Below are positions 36,401 to 51,000 of a stretch of DNA of 64,000 nt, piece by piece; position 1 is the first letter of the stretch; each line of letters opens with the position of its first letter. Position numbers and translations under genes: made by a program. Origin of the DNA: Lasioglossum baleicum (Eukaryota > Arthropoda > Insecta > Hymenoptera > Halictidae); NCBI RefSeq assembly GCF_051020765.1, contig NC_134946.1, positions 5,631,239 through 5,695,238 of the forward strand, read 5' to 3'. A model generated the notes under the pieces. It made no database searches and was not told the DNA's origin. It was given only the letters and a program-made list of their open reading frames with translations.

Positions 36401-38966
36401 ATTTTTAGTGCTATGTTAAGAAGCAGGTAATTATAATAAACTAAACGTTTCTATCTAAAAGAATTTGGGAATATTTTATTGCAGTAAATAATTAAAAATT
36501 ATTTGAAAGAAAGAGAATGCGATTTTTATCAAATCAAAAAGTTGCTATTTTTTTTTAATGCAATCGTTGCTAATAACGATATTTAATATTATGTTCCATA
36601 TTTTCAATTAATGTTTTATTACATCGCCAGTTTGATGACACCCTATGTGAAGGAGAAGAGGGTAGAATTTTCTAGATTGTATACACAGGCTGTCTAGGGA
36701 GAAGTACAACTGGAATTAATTCCTGATCTACTGGATTTGTGAGATACTAAGACTATTTAGGAAAACAGTTTAAATTTTAAGCATTATATGTACACTTCTG
36801 ATATAAGATTATTTCAAGTTCCATTTCATTCGCATGTACATATAATAAACTATTAAATAAAGTTGCTTGATTCATGGTTTTAATTGAATTTAACAATTTA
36901 TGGAATATTGGACGGACCTTGGTGTAATCTTAGAACACAGAAGCATTATGTATTATAGTACACATTTTTTACTAAATTTTACGCAGGGGAATGAATGTTA
37001 CTCCTACTACCGTTTAGACATTACGCCAAACGATTCAAATTATTGCAAATCTTGGTTTCCAATATTTCAGGAAAATATTCTGTGTAATACTTGTGTGACT
37101 TCTCAAAAAACATTATGAAAGGAAAGTACTTTTGAATTCTGAATTGAGAGTGTTACATTTTCAATTTATTAGTCATCGAATAGCAGTTCTTGGAATGAAC
37201 TAGAGTTGGCTTCATCTTAAGAATTGCTATCCTTCGATGATACTATGATCTGTTTCAATGAAAGCAGACATAAAGGGTGAGACAATAACTTATCGATCAT
37301 CTCTGTACTTTCAGAAATGTAAGAGAACTGTGTTTATAAAAAACAAAAATAAGAAAAGAAAAGAGTCTCTAAATTTTCCGTCGGTGACCTAATTAATATA
37401 CAAAAGGATTAGGGTTCTAGTCTCTACACTCACAAAAAACCAGATTTGAATAAGGATCAACAGTATTTGCTATCTGACTGAGAAAATACGATTCAGCTGG
37501 GCTAGCATCCCAAATAGCAAACAATTACGAAGGTATTTCAGGATCTAGATTAGGACTCCTTATAAGACATCTGTATGCTATTGTAACACTAACAGCGCCC
37601 TCGATACCTTTCTAAACTATAAGCAAAGTTCTCCCGTATCTCAAGAAGTGACAGAGACAAGATGGAAATGATCACTAGACTGCAGATCTCGATACAATTA
37701 TTAAAAAAACAATAAAACATAAAATGTAGTAGTGTTCTACACAGGTATTGAACAAAAATATGTGTTTACAAAAGTTTTGACTACAACGAATCACGTGATG
37801 TCATGTTTTCAAAAACTCCATTTAAAAAGGATACTGATGTCCTTGAAACTTTGTTAAAGAATAACCTTGAGAAAAAATTCTTTTCAATTTTACATGTGCC
37901 TCTTCGAATAATCGCAATTAGTAAATAACTTTATTTAGATAGCTAACCTTGACAACATATAATCTGAATGTTATCGAAAAACTATATTATTATAGCTAAT
38001 TTTCAAGAATCTACTTCATGCAGTCCAGCGATGCTGTTCAACCCTGGTCAACTTTCACCGAAAGAAAAAAGAAAATGGACAATGGAGAGATAGAGAAAGA
38101 GAGAGAGAGAGAGACAGAGAGAGAGAAAATTTTGAGCAGCGTGAAAGGAAAGATTCCAGTTTCAAAGTAGACTTTTAGCGGCAGTGAAGGCGCTTGGGCG
38201 ACTGAAGGTAAAAACGTTGTTTACGTTTAGCACTGATATCTTTGGTAGATTCTGCAACATTTTCCACTCGCGGCGGATGTAGTCCACAGACCCAACTATC
38301 ACTACGTGTTTAAGCTCGTGGTAATGGAAATTGGAAGCTCGTAATGGCATGACAAGGTTTCTCAGTCCGATGAGGGGCGAGTCGGGATCGGCGAATAGGC
38401 AGACTACGACGTGCCCGTTGAGGACCGTCATGGCTGCCTGGTTCCGATCCAGTATACAGTCTTCGAGGTTGCGGGACGGGCTCCAGTGGAACATGCCCGT
38501 CGAGTCGTATTTCATTTCAGTTTTCTCGAAGTCGAAGTCCTTCGCCTGGTCGTCAGCGATTCCGACCTGCAGGCCGCCGTTGTTGTTCACGTTCGTGCCC
38601 CCTGATGCTCTGCTCGTTGGCCTAAAATCAGTTCCACAGTCTCGCCAATCTTAATCGACACATTCTCTATTGTATTCCAACATTTAACATCGAAGATATA
38701 TTAGGTGGGTGCATATTGAATGTCTGAGTTGGACAATACTGTGACTAATATAGTTTCTAAGCCAAAAGATAAAGGTACGTTTGTATAGGACAACAAGTTT
38801 TGGGTAGTTACATCTTGCATTCAATATGCCCCAAACTAACAATAAGCTATCAACTATAACAACCAGCTTCTTGACGCTACTCTTTTCTTCACTAGTTATA
38901 GAATATAATGATCTGAATATCAAGGTCATGTGAAGGTTACGCTGTAATAAATTGTTAATTGCATCT

Positions 38967-39001
<35 letters not shown>

Positions 39002-42000
39002 AACAGTGCGAAAATAAAAATATGGCGAATAATGATATGGAAATGATTTGATTTAAAATATAAGTGAACATTTTGCAGAAATTAAGGTAGTATTCGTTAG
39101 TATAAAGTAGTATTCTATGACACGCGACCTTCACACATTAACCTTGAATGGGTATATCCCTACACTAGTATACCTAATATTTATGTAGTCCCTACTATAC
39201 TACTGGAAACATTTATTAATCTATTTTAATTCTAGCATTAACCAAAATGTTAATTCAACCCCGTATATTATGAGATCCCTACAGTTAATTAAATCAATTA
39301 TTGATTACAAAACTGTATTTATGTATTTATTAGTAAAACTTACACTCACGCTTATAATCAGTTGGACCATTTTAACAACAAACATTTCCAGTAGCATATA
39401 TTGTTTACGTTCTACACAGAAGAAACATATTTACCTGTTATACCAGATTTAGAAAAACAATAAACTAATCTCTACCAAATAACAACTATAGCACTCAGCA
39501 CTATAACAAACCCTCAAAAGGGGATTCCCCTCCCAATGTTCTCCAGAAAGATTACTTTTTATTTATCAGAACCATAATTCTCTTCACATGGAAACAATGA
39601 ATGTTAATATTATAAGATAAAATATAATTATTATCTCATATTACCAGATACATTACACGATAAACATTTTATCAATAAAACTTGCAAAAACAATCCTCCA
39701 CTTTGCCAGATTTTCGATAGTAGTTTACTTTGATAGTAGATACTTTTATTAACATAATTCGACAAATATTTCACATTCTCACTTTCAGAGCTCTCCATGC
39801 AGAGAAAGTATAACAATACGTGCAAAGCTGTGAATATAATTATACAATTAGGTGTCCCAATGATTAATCCACTGCCGTCTCAACCATACCAAATTCCTTT
39901 CACCACATGCTACTTTAAAATTCAGTAGACAACCAGAAAATCATTAAAATAATCAGTGATTTTAATCAGTAAAACATTCGAGGAATCAGTCAGAAATCTG
40001 TGGAACAATGATTCGCACACCTGGAGGTCAGTTTCAAGGTGAAACGGTTATTGGAAAATAATGGCAGGTTTGTATAAAAAATAGTCGTTATCCACATGCA
40101 ATTTTATAGCAAGCGTGCAAGCAGCATTGAAAATCCGATATTTTCGAGAATGAACACCCGCACAACGTAAGACAATGTTAACGAAAGAAGCATACATGAG
40201 TTTTTTGACTTCGTAGGCGAGATGGTAGCCAGGGTATGCGGACTCCTCTTGCGATCTGGAATCAGAAGGATTTTGCAACGTTGGATTTATATTCGCACGG
40301 AACCTTGGGCTTCATTGATTCACATCGAAATTTCGGTCTACGCTGAACGCACGTGACAATAAAAACAATGAGATCATCAAACATAAGAATTGTTCCCAAA
40401 TTTTGTTTATCTATGTCGCAATTAGAAAATTGAAAACCGACTTTTATCGACGATTCACGATCACAGATGATTTTTGCCTGTCCCTACACTTCCGGTTGAG
40501 ACACAGAGTCGAAATTCGGTCGGATATAATTAAAGCGGTCAGTTTCGGTAAAATATGAACGATAATGACTATTCTAAAGATGAACTGACTATGAAAAAAA
40601 CCAAGTCCGATTGTCGTGGGAATGATTCTGGATCGCATGGAAGTTCTCGAATGAAAACCGTTTAGTTAGATGGTTCGTGTACTTACTGTGGCGGACGAAA
40701 GTATTTGCAATCTCTAACAGATTTTTTTTAGTTGAATATGATTTTTTTATTATCCTGTCAAGTTCAGATAGATGGGAAACATTCTAGACCTAGATTCAAG
40801 TGACAATAAATTATCTTAACTCATTTTGAAGGGTGAACATTCTTTTAAGTAATGCATCTTAATCTACTGCAAAGTCTGAAAGAAACTCTCAACTTTTAAC
40901 GGTTGAGATTACAGGGTCGTTAACAAAATCTTCGTAAAAAATGTCGTACAATAATTTAACTTGGCTCCCTACTCCTGGCTCCTCCTCACCAAACTCCTGT
41001 GGAGCGTAGGATGAGGTTAGGGAGATTAGGATGTTGATAGTGGGGGAACCGGTATACTAGTAACGGGAGTCGTAAAGCCTCCATCTTTGCCCCTAACTTT
41101 TGTCCGCCACTGTACGTAGAATTAAAGTAACATGCTAATTAAAACATTTCGTCGGAAGAGGATCTATGAAATAAACTTCAGTGCATTCGATAATGTGCAA
41201 ACTTGTTCGTTCAGAGGTTCCCCGTTTAAAGTTTGTATATTCCGTAGCAGAGATCTGTAGACGTGAATTCTGTGGAGATATCTATGAGGTTATTCAAAGT
41301 GATACGATGCAGAAATTTCGCGTAAATCATTTCTCAGAGAGATTAGAGAAGGATATGTTTTACTAAAAATTAGATCACTTGCAGTTGGATAACCGTTTTT
41401 TGTTTGTGCAGCTTACGAGAAATATCATTGTGTGATCGAGAGTTTGGACAGTTCTAATCGTGCAGCTATTGCAGGGCAAGTATCATAATCGACGACAGAG
41501 AAGAGTGACAGGAAGTCGAAGAACGTTTCAAGACTTGTGCAACTATCTTTACAGTAGAACCTCGATTAACCAAATTAACAGCACTTATGTGTTGTAGTAT
41601 CCTACTTAAGTAGGGCGTAGGACCTATTATAGTAGACTTAGATCTAAGCCAGATCTAACTCAGACCTACTACAATAGGTCCTACGCCATACTCAAAAAGA
41701 AATCAATTTAGAATATAAGAATTCAGATAAGTGGAGCTCTGTATTACCGACCCAAAGGTGAATTCGTGTATTGTTACGTTTTCAAATACATATTACTTTC
41801 TATGAATATTTGATTGCACGATTAGTGGTTTTAAGATATGAGATATTATACTGTAACACTTAACCACGTAATGCGATATGGCGATTTTCAGGCCTTATGA
41901 TCGTTATTTTCAAATATCTATAACGTTACGAAATATATTGTATATCACCGAGTTTGGAATAGTTTACAGAACTCTTTTTATGCAAAAGACCTCTCCATAG

Positions 42001-45000
42001 CTTTTGTGATTAATGCTCAACAAATTTACCAATCAAAAACCTGAAAGCCATAATTAGTGAATTATTCACTGGATGTTCGACGAAAGCGATGGACAATTAC
42101 TGGTTTCATCAATAACGCGTGGACATATACATACGTATGTATATGTACAGTTGACCACAAAATTCTACATACGTATTGTTCTTGAATTTCACATACACAT
42201 TGTTCATCAACTCCGTTTTTTTTAAATTGTATATTCTTGAATATACACTTGTCGATGCAGCTTGTAATTCTCTGTAGAGACAGAAAAAGTACTAAACCAC
42301 TTATAGCTGAAAATCATTAGTTCAGAAAATGTTTTGATGTTAACGTGGCGGCTTGTGCCATTTTCAAATTGAGAATGTCTCCTGAACTAATAATTTACAG
42401 CCACGAGTAGTACCTTAGTAACTTTTTCATAAGAAATTACGAGTTAAATGATTGATTCTATTTCAAAAAATAAACTTGACCTTCACACGACCTCTACGCG
42501 TCGACTTACAAAGAAAACCACCAGTCATGTGAAATTACTCGTCCATCAGAATCATTGTTACTAAAAGTGGATTTTTGTGGTCTACTGCAGATAAGTGTTA
42601 AGTAACTGATGCGGTGAGATCTACACGCAAAATGGGCCTCAGCTGCACCAATTTTTGTACAACATTATTTCTGCATAATTAATCGTGTCTCTCTCGTGGA
42701 GCACGCACACTTGAAATGCGCGATACATTGAATCGGGTGTTTAACACTAATCAGGTACCTTTGATTGTACGGTTGAGTCGGACTTGTCAAGGAATCGCTC
42801 GGCGCTCGGTTCACGTTTGGTTTCACCTTGTTTACCTGCTTCGTCGAGTTCATCATGGTCATCCCGACGGAGTTCCGATGGTTCCTCATGGCTGCAAAAC
42901 AACAATAAATTATATCAATATACAATTATAAAATGAACTTCGTAACTTCGTGACCTTGAATATCTCTCTTACCCTTAACGATAAAAAAAGATGTCGAGGG
43001 AAGATACTGTTTGTAAATATTATGATAACTGAAGAAATGTCCAGGAGGTCATAGTTTTTGAGATTCCAATTGTGCTGGCTGATTCAGCTATGTATGACAC
43101 CCAAATTATATGTAAACTATTTGGTATATGAAAAAATGGTTGGAACGAAAGTTGTATGGTCTTAAGGCTGGCATACAATGTAATAATTAGTGTTTCATAT
43201 TTTGCTTTTTTTATCGAGACATAACAGTCACCTCGAATTTGTTCAATGTGAAGGCTACATTTTTATCTTGTGGTTGCCAAAACATCTCAAGACTATACAA
43301 CTTTCGTTTCAACCATTTTTTCATATACCCAATAGTTTACAAGTAACTTAAGTGGCACTCTTAGCTGATAGGCCCTGTAGATCCGGTGATTTAGAAATTT
43401 TGAAAAATATGACCTTGAGAAACATTTCTTGTCTGCCTTAATATTTGTCCATTAGGGCCAAACAATGCTTTCCTATGACATTTTTTTCTACTGTTGAAAG
43501 CAAGCGACATATTCGAAACGACATAATCACACATTCGTGCTTGTACACATAGATAAATACACAGAGTAAGTCACTGAAGACGGGGTGCTGGAATATTTCC
43601 AAAACTGTCGATGGTATAGACAAATATTTCAAACAAAAGTGAAACGGTTTCGAGGGGTGTATAGATTGACCTTGGTAGCTTTTTGGTAGTTGGTGTCATT
43701 GAGGACATTTGAAGGTCAAGTTTGTTTCTGTAAAGGTAACATATATTTCTGAATGCATTAGTTGATGCAGTGTTTAATCCTTTATAAAAAAAGTATTAAA
43801 CAATTTCTGGCTAGAAACCATTAATTCAGAAGACATTTTTATTTGAAAATGGTGATGTTCAAATATGTTCTGAGATAATGGTTTAACCATGATACTTTTT
43901 TAAAAGGTTGCATACAGAAGTGCACTAAAAATATACGTTTCCATTTTAAAAAAAAGAGAAAACAAACTTCACCTTCAACCGTCCTCTATGGATAATACTT
44001 TTGGAGTTGATTGTAAATTAACATCACGATGGTTCAGATTTGAAAAATCATTGTTTAGTCACTCAGACGAGAGTCACCATGTTCGTTGTACAGTGCAACA
44101 TTGATTAGATAGTGTGATGTAGGATAGGTGAAATTAGGTTCGTTCGAAACTCACCGTTAGGGTCGTCTCGATCACGACTGACTTCACCTACAATTAATAG
44201 ACCAGTATTAATCGGTATCTGGACACGTGGCCCGGCGCCCGCTAATAGACAAAGCAACAATGGTTAAGACAGAGTGTCACACTGATCGTGACCTAACTCC
44301 CCCCTTTATAGCGTATTATACTTGTTATCAGCAAGAGCCTACAGCCCCATGCTTACAGGCACGCATACTTTATCCCTTGCACGTGCCGCCATAATGTTTT
44401 CGGATGGCCAACGTTGCCAGCGTAGTCGTCGAATTATGCGTTCTCCAAAAATACATCCAGACCTTATGAAAATGTTTATTTCTATTCTACGTTGCAAATA
44501 TTTCATTTTATTCTTTTTTAATCGATTTTATTTTCTATAATCATTATAAATTAATCAAGTATAATAGTGTGTTGATATCTCGAACTATACTATAATTTTA
44601 TGTAATGATTATAAGTAACAAATACAATTACAATTTATAATAACTTTCATTTCTTCTCAAGGTAGACAGAGTATTTTATGAATACCCAAAGCACTATGTA
44701 TTGTTATTAAAATTTTATTAGCATAGTATAATAAGTGTAATATACGGAATAAGAAACATTATTCTGTCGGAAATTAAGGTTTCGAAAAATCGAGTGTACT
44801 AATAATAAATGCGTAATTAGAGCCCGGCATAGTTCGCGGAAACCTAACCACGTCGGCCATCTTTGACGCGCGCGCTAAGCGTCCGCAGCGGACAGTTATC
44901 AAGCGGTTAGGCATCTGTCACGATAATCAGATGAAACACCACCTATACGTAAGTATAAAAAATCGATCGATAAAAAAAGATGAAAAAGAAACACGAGAAA

Positions 45001-48000
45001 TTCTCATGAATATAGAATATATGGAAATGTGCCCTGTCTAGTGTTACCATGGAAAGAAATTGTAATAATAAATGTATCGAATGCTACCGTGCTCTCTACA
45101 AACTATAGTATATATTATCCTTCTGCAATCGATAATATATAAAATGACACAAAGAACGTACGATTATGTAATAATAACCGATCAATGTATATTATATGTA
45201 TAATGTATACTTATAGAACACGTACAAGTGACACACATCGAGAAAAAAAATGTATATATGTATACTGAAAAATCGTACTCTAAACATCCTAAATCAAATG
45301 TATGTACATTATACATACATATTCATATAATGACTGTACAGGGTGGGACAACAACTGTGTCCATCTTAAATATTCGCGTTATTTCTAATAATATTAAAAA
45401 ATGTTTCATATCACCACTTTGAATATCTTCTGCAATGTAAGAATGTTTATTTGACTACCATATTTGACCTTGATCCTGAAGTTGTTCGAACGCTGACTTC
45501 ACGATTAAAAAACCAGTACTTCATTTAAAAAAAATAAATATTACCTTGAAATGTGTCCTCTAAGCCTCTATCCACACATAAATATTTGCATCACAATATA
45601 TCCACCTCTATACCGTACAAGCTTAGTGTATAACAGTTTGTCATATTATTACAAAAATAATGGAAATATTCAAGGTGGACATAGTTCTGCCTCACCCTGT
45701 ATGAAATATATGTATATGTATATACTTCAGGACACAGAAAATAGAAAATACTGAATCACTGGAAACGTTTGCATCGAAACAGCATTCCTCAAACCATTAA
45801 TTTGATATTGACCCTCAAATGACTTGATCCAGGAAAAATTTCGAGTTCCATCAATTTTATAAACTTCTTTTCAAAAGTGTATAAATTATAGTGTTTTGAA
45901 AAATGTCTGTCCTCTGAGGGGTTGGAAGATAAAAGCGTTGAAATTGAATCCAAGTGAAATGATTTAATTTTATAATATTCTCACACATAATCTATATATA
46001 TTTTGTAATTATTTCTTCTTTGCAAAATCCTTTTCTAAGTCGTGGAGTGAGAAACACTTATTTTGACTCGTTCTCGCTACACTACTTACGCAGACGAACA
46101 CCACAATAAATTTCGATTCTCGTAATTAGTGACGGACACAATTAAACGTTTTAATTAGAATTTCTTTCCCAGCAACGGTGTTACCAATCGTAAGGACCAA
46201 TTATCGCTTATTCAATCATTCACTCGAGTAGCCGGAATTTCTAAGGCTACTCGATGAGTTAGTGTAACCACTCGTCTAAGATGAATTAATTAATAATTAA
46301 TAATGAAATCTACAATTTTATGCAGCGTGCACCATCTGACTCTAGCACTTCTGATATCTCTCTTATCATTGACAGTGTAAAAAATTACTATTGTGGCGAA
46401 AAAGACATTTTTCCAAGGTTACACTTTTAGAGGTTTCAAGATCATTGATGATTTTTAATATTTTTTAATGAAAGAGTTGCTCTGTTCATTTTTTTTTGTA
46501 TTTTCTACAAATCTTCTCATATTTTATATAATTCATTGTTTGTTAATGCTCATGAATTACGTTAATTAATTTCGATTTAAAGACTTTGAAAAAAATACTT
46601 TGCTCACCACAATGTTTTCCTCTGACATTTTGTGATATGGTCAATGGCGAGCGAAATACATATTGAAGGTGTTATAGTCAACTGGGACACCCTGTATAAA
46701 TGACATCGATGATGACGTGAAGCTACGAGATTTTATGGCGACTTCTATGGTGATCTCTAAGTGCTAATGCTATCGATGAATTGTATAATAACGTGAAAAA
46801 ACAGATTGTGTTAATAATCAGAAAGAAAACAATATGATGTCTAGTGATTCTATCGAAATAAAAAAACAATTTCTACCAGTTACTGTACAAACGAAAATAA
46901 CAAACTGAACGAAGAGTCTACAACGCATAAGTAAATCAATAGAATCGATAACTGAACGTATAAACTATATAATGTGTCTACTTTAGCTGCATGCACTCGT
47001 CGAGACCGGATAAAGTAGTCAACAAATATAATGATAATAAAATTTATGTTTCTTTCTAATGTTTCACCTAATTTTCTAAATTTTATGCTATTAAAAGACA
47101 CTTCGCGATTGACTTGGACAGTGCTGGATTTTTTCAAAATTTAAATAGCTTAGTTGGAATGTAACTAGTTAATTGAAATCATTGTGTAATATCACTGTCC
47201 CACGAATTTTCTTTTTGCGTTTTAATAACCAGTGAGAAACTGTCATTGTACGAATTAAATATGAATGCGAAAGTCATTCTGAATGAAGTTAATATTTGTT
47301 CTACTGTAACTTTGTTAAAAACAAATTAAAAACAAAATGTGTAAATTAGGCCCGGGCAACTTCTTCCCCGCTGTCGCTTCACGACTCCCACTACCAGTGT
47401 ACCGGTTCCCCCACTGCCAACTATTTTATATTGCCCCTACCGTGCTTTGCCTCGCGTGACTGCGAGGAGATACGGCCTCCTATATCTACACTCCTAATCT
47501 CCTCACATCTCTTACATTCTGCAGGAGTTTGGTGGGGAGGACCCACGAGTAGGGAGAGGAGCCGCAAGTTGCCCAGGCCTTTCCAAATTCGGAAGACTCT
47601 AAGAAATTGATTAAGCAATTGCGATTCAAATTGCGAAGCTGAAAGACAACTTAGAAGAGTGAATGCATATTGCAGCGTTGTTAAAATTATTTCTAAATAA
47701 TTTACTAACAAATGACAACAAAACATGATAGCAAAGGATAAGAAAGATCGAAGTATAACTTATTGTAGATACCCGTATATCATACTTACTTAAATTCGAA
47801 TTTTTAGTAACAACTTTTCACCACTAATTTAAGTATTAACATTATTTGCAATAATAATTAACAAGCAATTAAATAGACGCTTACTCAGAATACCTAATAC
47901 AGAAAATACCAAATATGTCACAGTGATAAGTTACAAAGCTGCAAAGCTTCTATATTGCAGTTACTAAAGCCATAAATGTAATTTCATGGGAAATCATGGA

Positions 48001-51000
48001 ATGTAAATAAATTCGCTGATCAATTTCCACCAATGCACTCGTAGTGTTTTTAAAAATTTGAAAACAAACTCCTAAACCCAGCACTGTTAAGAAATAAACA
48101 AATTTAAATTTCTAAAAGAACCGAGATCAACCGATGTCGAAAAATCTCGGTTGCTGTGATTAGCGATCGAGTGTAAATGGATCGTTAACCGAGTTGAGCA
48201 ATGATGGATTAAAATTTTCAATTTAATTAAAATTTATTTTAATTTAAAATAATGACGTAATGACTAAAACAAAAAAAAGTACAAAATGGACGAATTGTAG
48301 GAAACAACGTAACCAAAATAAATAAACAAATTGATACATAATAATTTTAGTCAATTAACAAACGTGTGTAACTTGAATAAATCATTATAGACCCAAATAA
48401 TAATCAAATAATTTCAAATTGACGGTTAAATAATTAATTCAACCATTAATCTCAATTGAGAGTTAAAAAATTAATGTAATTATTAATCGAATTGACAATA
48501 AAATAATCAATTTAATTATTCTTCTAATCGATGATTAAATACTTATTTCAGGTAACCATAATTAAATTGAAGATGAAAAAGAATTTGAAAACTTCATCGT
48601 TAATAACATTTGATATTCAAATGTTTCAACGATTAATCATTCATTCTAAGTGTATTAAACATTGCCCTACTCTAATTAACGTTTGAATTCCACACGACAA
48701 AAAAATAGCACACCTGATATATTTTTATAATGTTTACTATTTTCTCTTAAATGAACAGAGAAGTGAATAATTGAGTAGAAAAATCCACAAAAATACTCAA
48801 GCTACACATAATCAAATACCCAAGAATACATATAATATTTAAACAATCAAAGTCCAAAATCAGATTACATCGTTAAATTCCTTATATAAAACACACCATT
48901 TGGTGTGTGAATTATTTTTCTAGTTCTGATTGTTTCCAAAAAATATATATTCCAGTAAATATTCTTTTCACCCCATGAAGATTTTTTTCACCCTTCCAGT
49001 ATCAACAGTAGACGAATCTGTAGATAACATTTTCACAAGAACTACCCCGTTCAAACTTACAAGATGTTACTTTTGCATATTCTTTAGAAGAGAAAAATTC
49101 CATTGCACAGATTATGTTTAATTGCATGTGAATATATTTATACGTAATATAAATATACGGTGTGCCACATTTTTGTCGGGGACTGTATCAATCGACAAAG
49201 CAGCTCAACGAGTCCGGCGTCGTCAGTGGCGCGTTATAATTGGTCACAATGTACATCGTGGTGAATTATTATTGAAACAAGGAAGGTCAGCTTGCGAGAT
49301 TGTAGCATGGTTTTGATTGAGGTGTACCTGTACCTCTCACGTGAACCATCTTGGGCAGTTCTGGCGGAGTGAATGTGGGGGGAGGATGGTGGTCGTCTGT
49401 AACAAACCACTACACATGTTAGCTACCCTAACTAGTCGGCTAAGGCTTAGTCACTACTTTAAACTGCCACTGGCCAGTGCTATACGTCTCAACAGTCTAC
49501 GAAGCTACGTTCCAGTCCTCGATGCTCTCACCCACCGAGCGTCGGTGGGATCACTATTAATGATCCCCAAAACTCAAATTACAAAAGTTACTTTCCCAAG
49601 AATTAAAAGAACATCCTACATTTATTGGACTTTACAGTTTGAGCCCCATCACGATCGATAAAGTCACGATCTTCCTCTGCTAAACCACAAACTAGGAATA
49701 CGAGTAGATCAGTCGCCATATGGTGTCTCGTGTCATGCGATGTACTAGTTTACTCTCTAGTAAACACAATTTAAATTATAATGTTGCCAGTCGAGCTTGA
49801 GATCTCTCGATAGTTGCTTAAATCAACTTGCGTTTATTATTAATATTATCATAATAGACATCTAGAATAGATTGCGAAGGTCTTTCTGAGAATACTCGGT
49901 TCTCAGTGTGCAGCAGAAAAATACATTGGGCGACTGATTGATCTCTATACCTTATCAGTGGTTTGGTCCCAAGCAAGTAGGATAAAAGGTCGCGACCTTC
50001 CTTTGTCCAGGTTCACCTAAGGTGTCTAGGACTTCCTGCTGTTATTGAACGGGGTTGTCGTCAATTTCAACTCAAGTAAGGTAGAGAATCGAGGCCGGAG
50101 CGCCTCTTGGTCTACAAAAGTCTAGACACTAATGCGTACTCGTACAAACACTATGTCGAACGCTACCGATCCCAGTGCTGCTCGTGGCAACGCGGACGAG
50201 TCTGGAGATCGCCAAGGTTATACATACGTTCCTAAGGATTTTAGAACCGCGAGTCTCCTCCGCGTTGTACAAACGTAGCCTAACGGAACGCCAGATGATG
50301 CGTCCCCACTGTCAAGCGGCGTGCACAGCTATAATCATGCTGAAGTCCCTAGAGGCGAGGACCAATGTCTCCAAAGACTTTGCTGATCTTATTCGAGTAA
50401 AATAATTGTAGGTGACACATCCTCGCCTCTGGCAAATGACTAGTACCTAGACGTCCATCATGCAGCAGTAACTGTTACGGTGTGGATATTTACTCGACAT
50501 TGCAAGTGCACGTCTCGTACATAGAAAACTTGTGCGACACATTGGGAGATTCGAAAGAGTGCTCGGAAGATCATAGAGTTCTACTATGTGTCAGAAGCAG
50601 GGTCAACAGAGGGACTCCTTGACAGCGTGATAGAAGAAGGGGCTGGAGTAGAGGGTTGATATAAAACTCGTTATTAGCAAACAAAAGACGGTTGTCAACC
50701 GAACGTATAGTCTCGGTTTAAGGGACTGTAAAGAAGTCACTCGAGGCGGCTGTTAGCCTGCTAAAGTACCTGATCGACTTTTGCCGAGGATTCTACGAGG
50801 TCTAACGTCCTATCACATGCAACGGTATCGTACAGTTTTGTATCCTCGAGGGGAAATCGCGGAATGAATCCGAAAACCGTCGAACGCCTAGAGGGGCAGG
50901 GAGGCTAGAATGTTTGGGTACATTTTCTTTGGATACTTTTCGTACGATGCTAATATAGCGATGCAAATTTGATTTCCTAGGTCCTTAGTGCCCGGCCATA

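Noticed and set aside
49122..49661. Plus-strand frames, including an LLLKQGRSACEIVAW stretch resembling a transposase helix-turn-helix
   Set aside because: Too short and isolated, antisense to the genuine slo TFTPPE exon at 49334-49396, and no catalytic domain follows.
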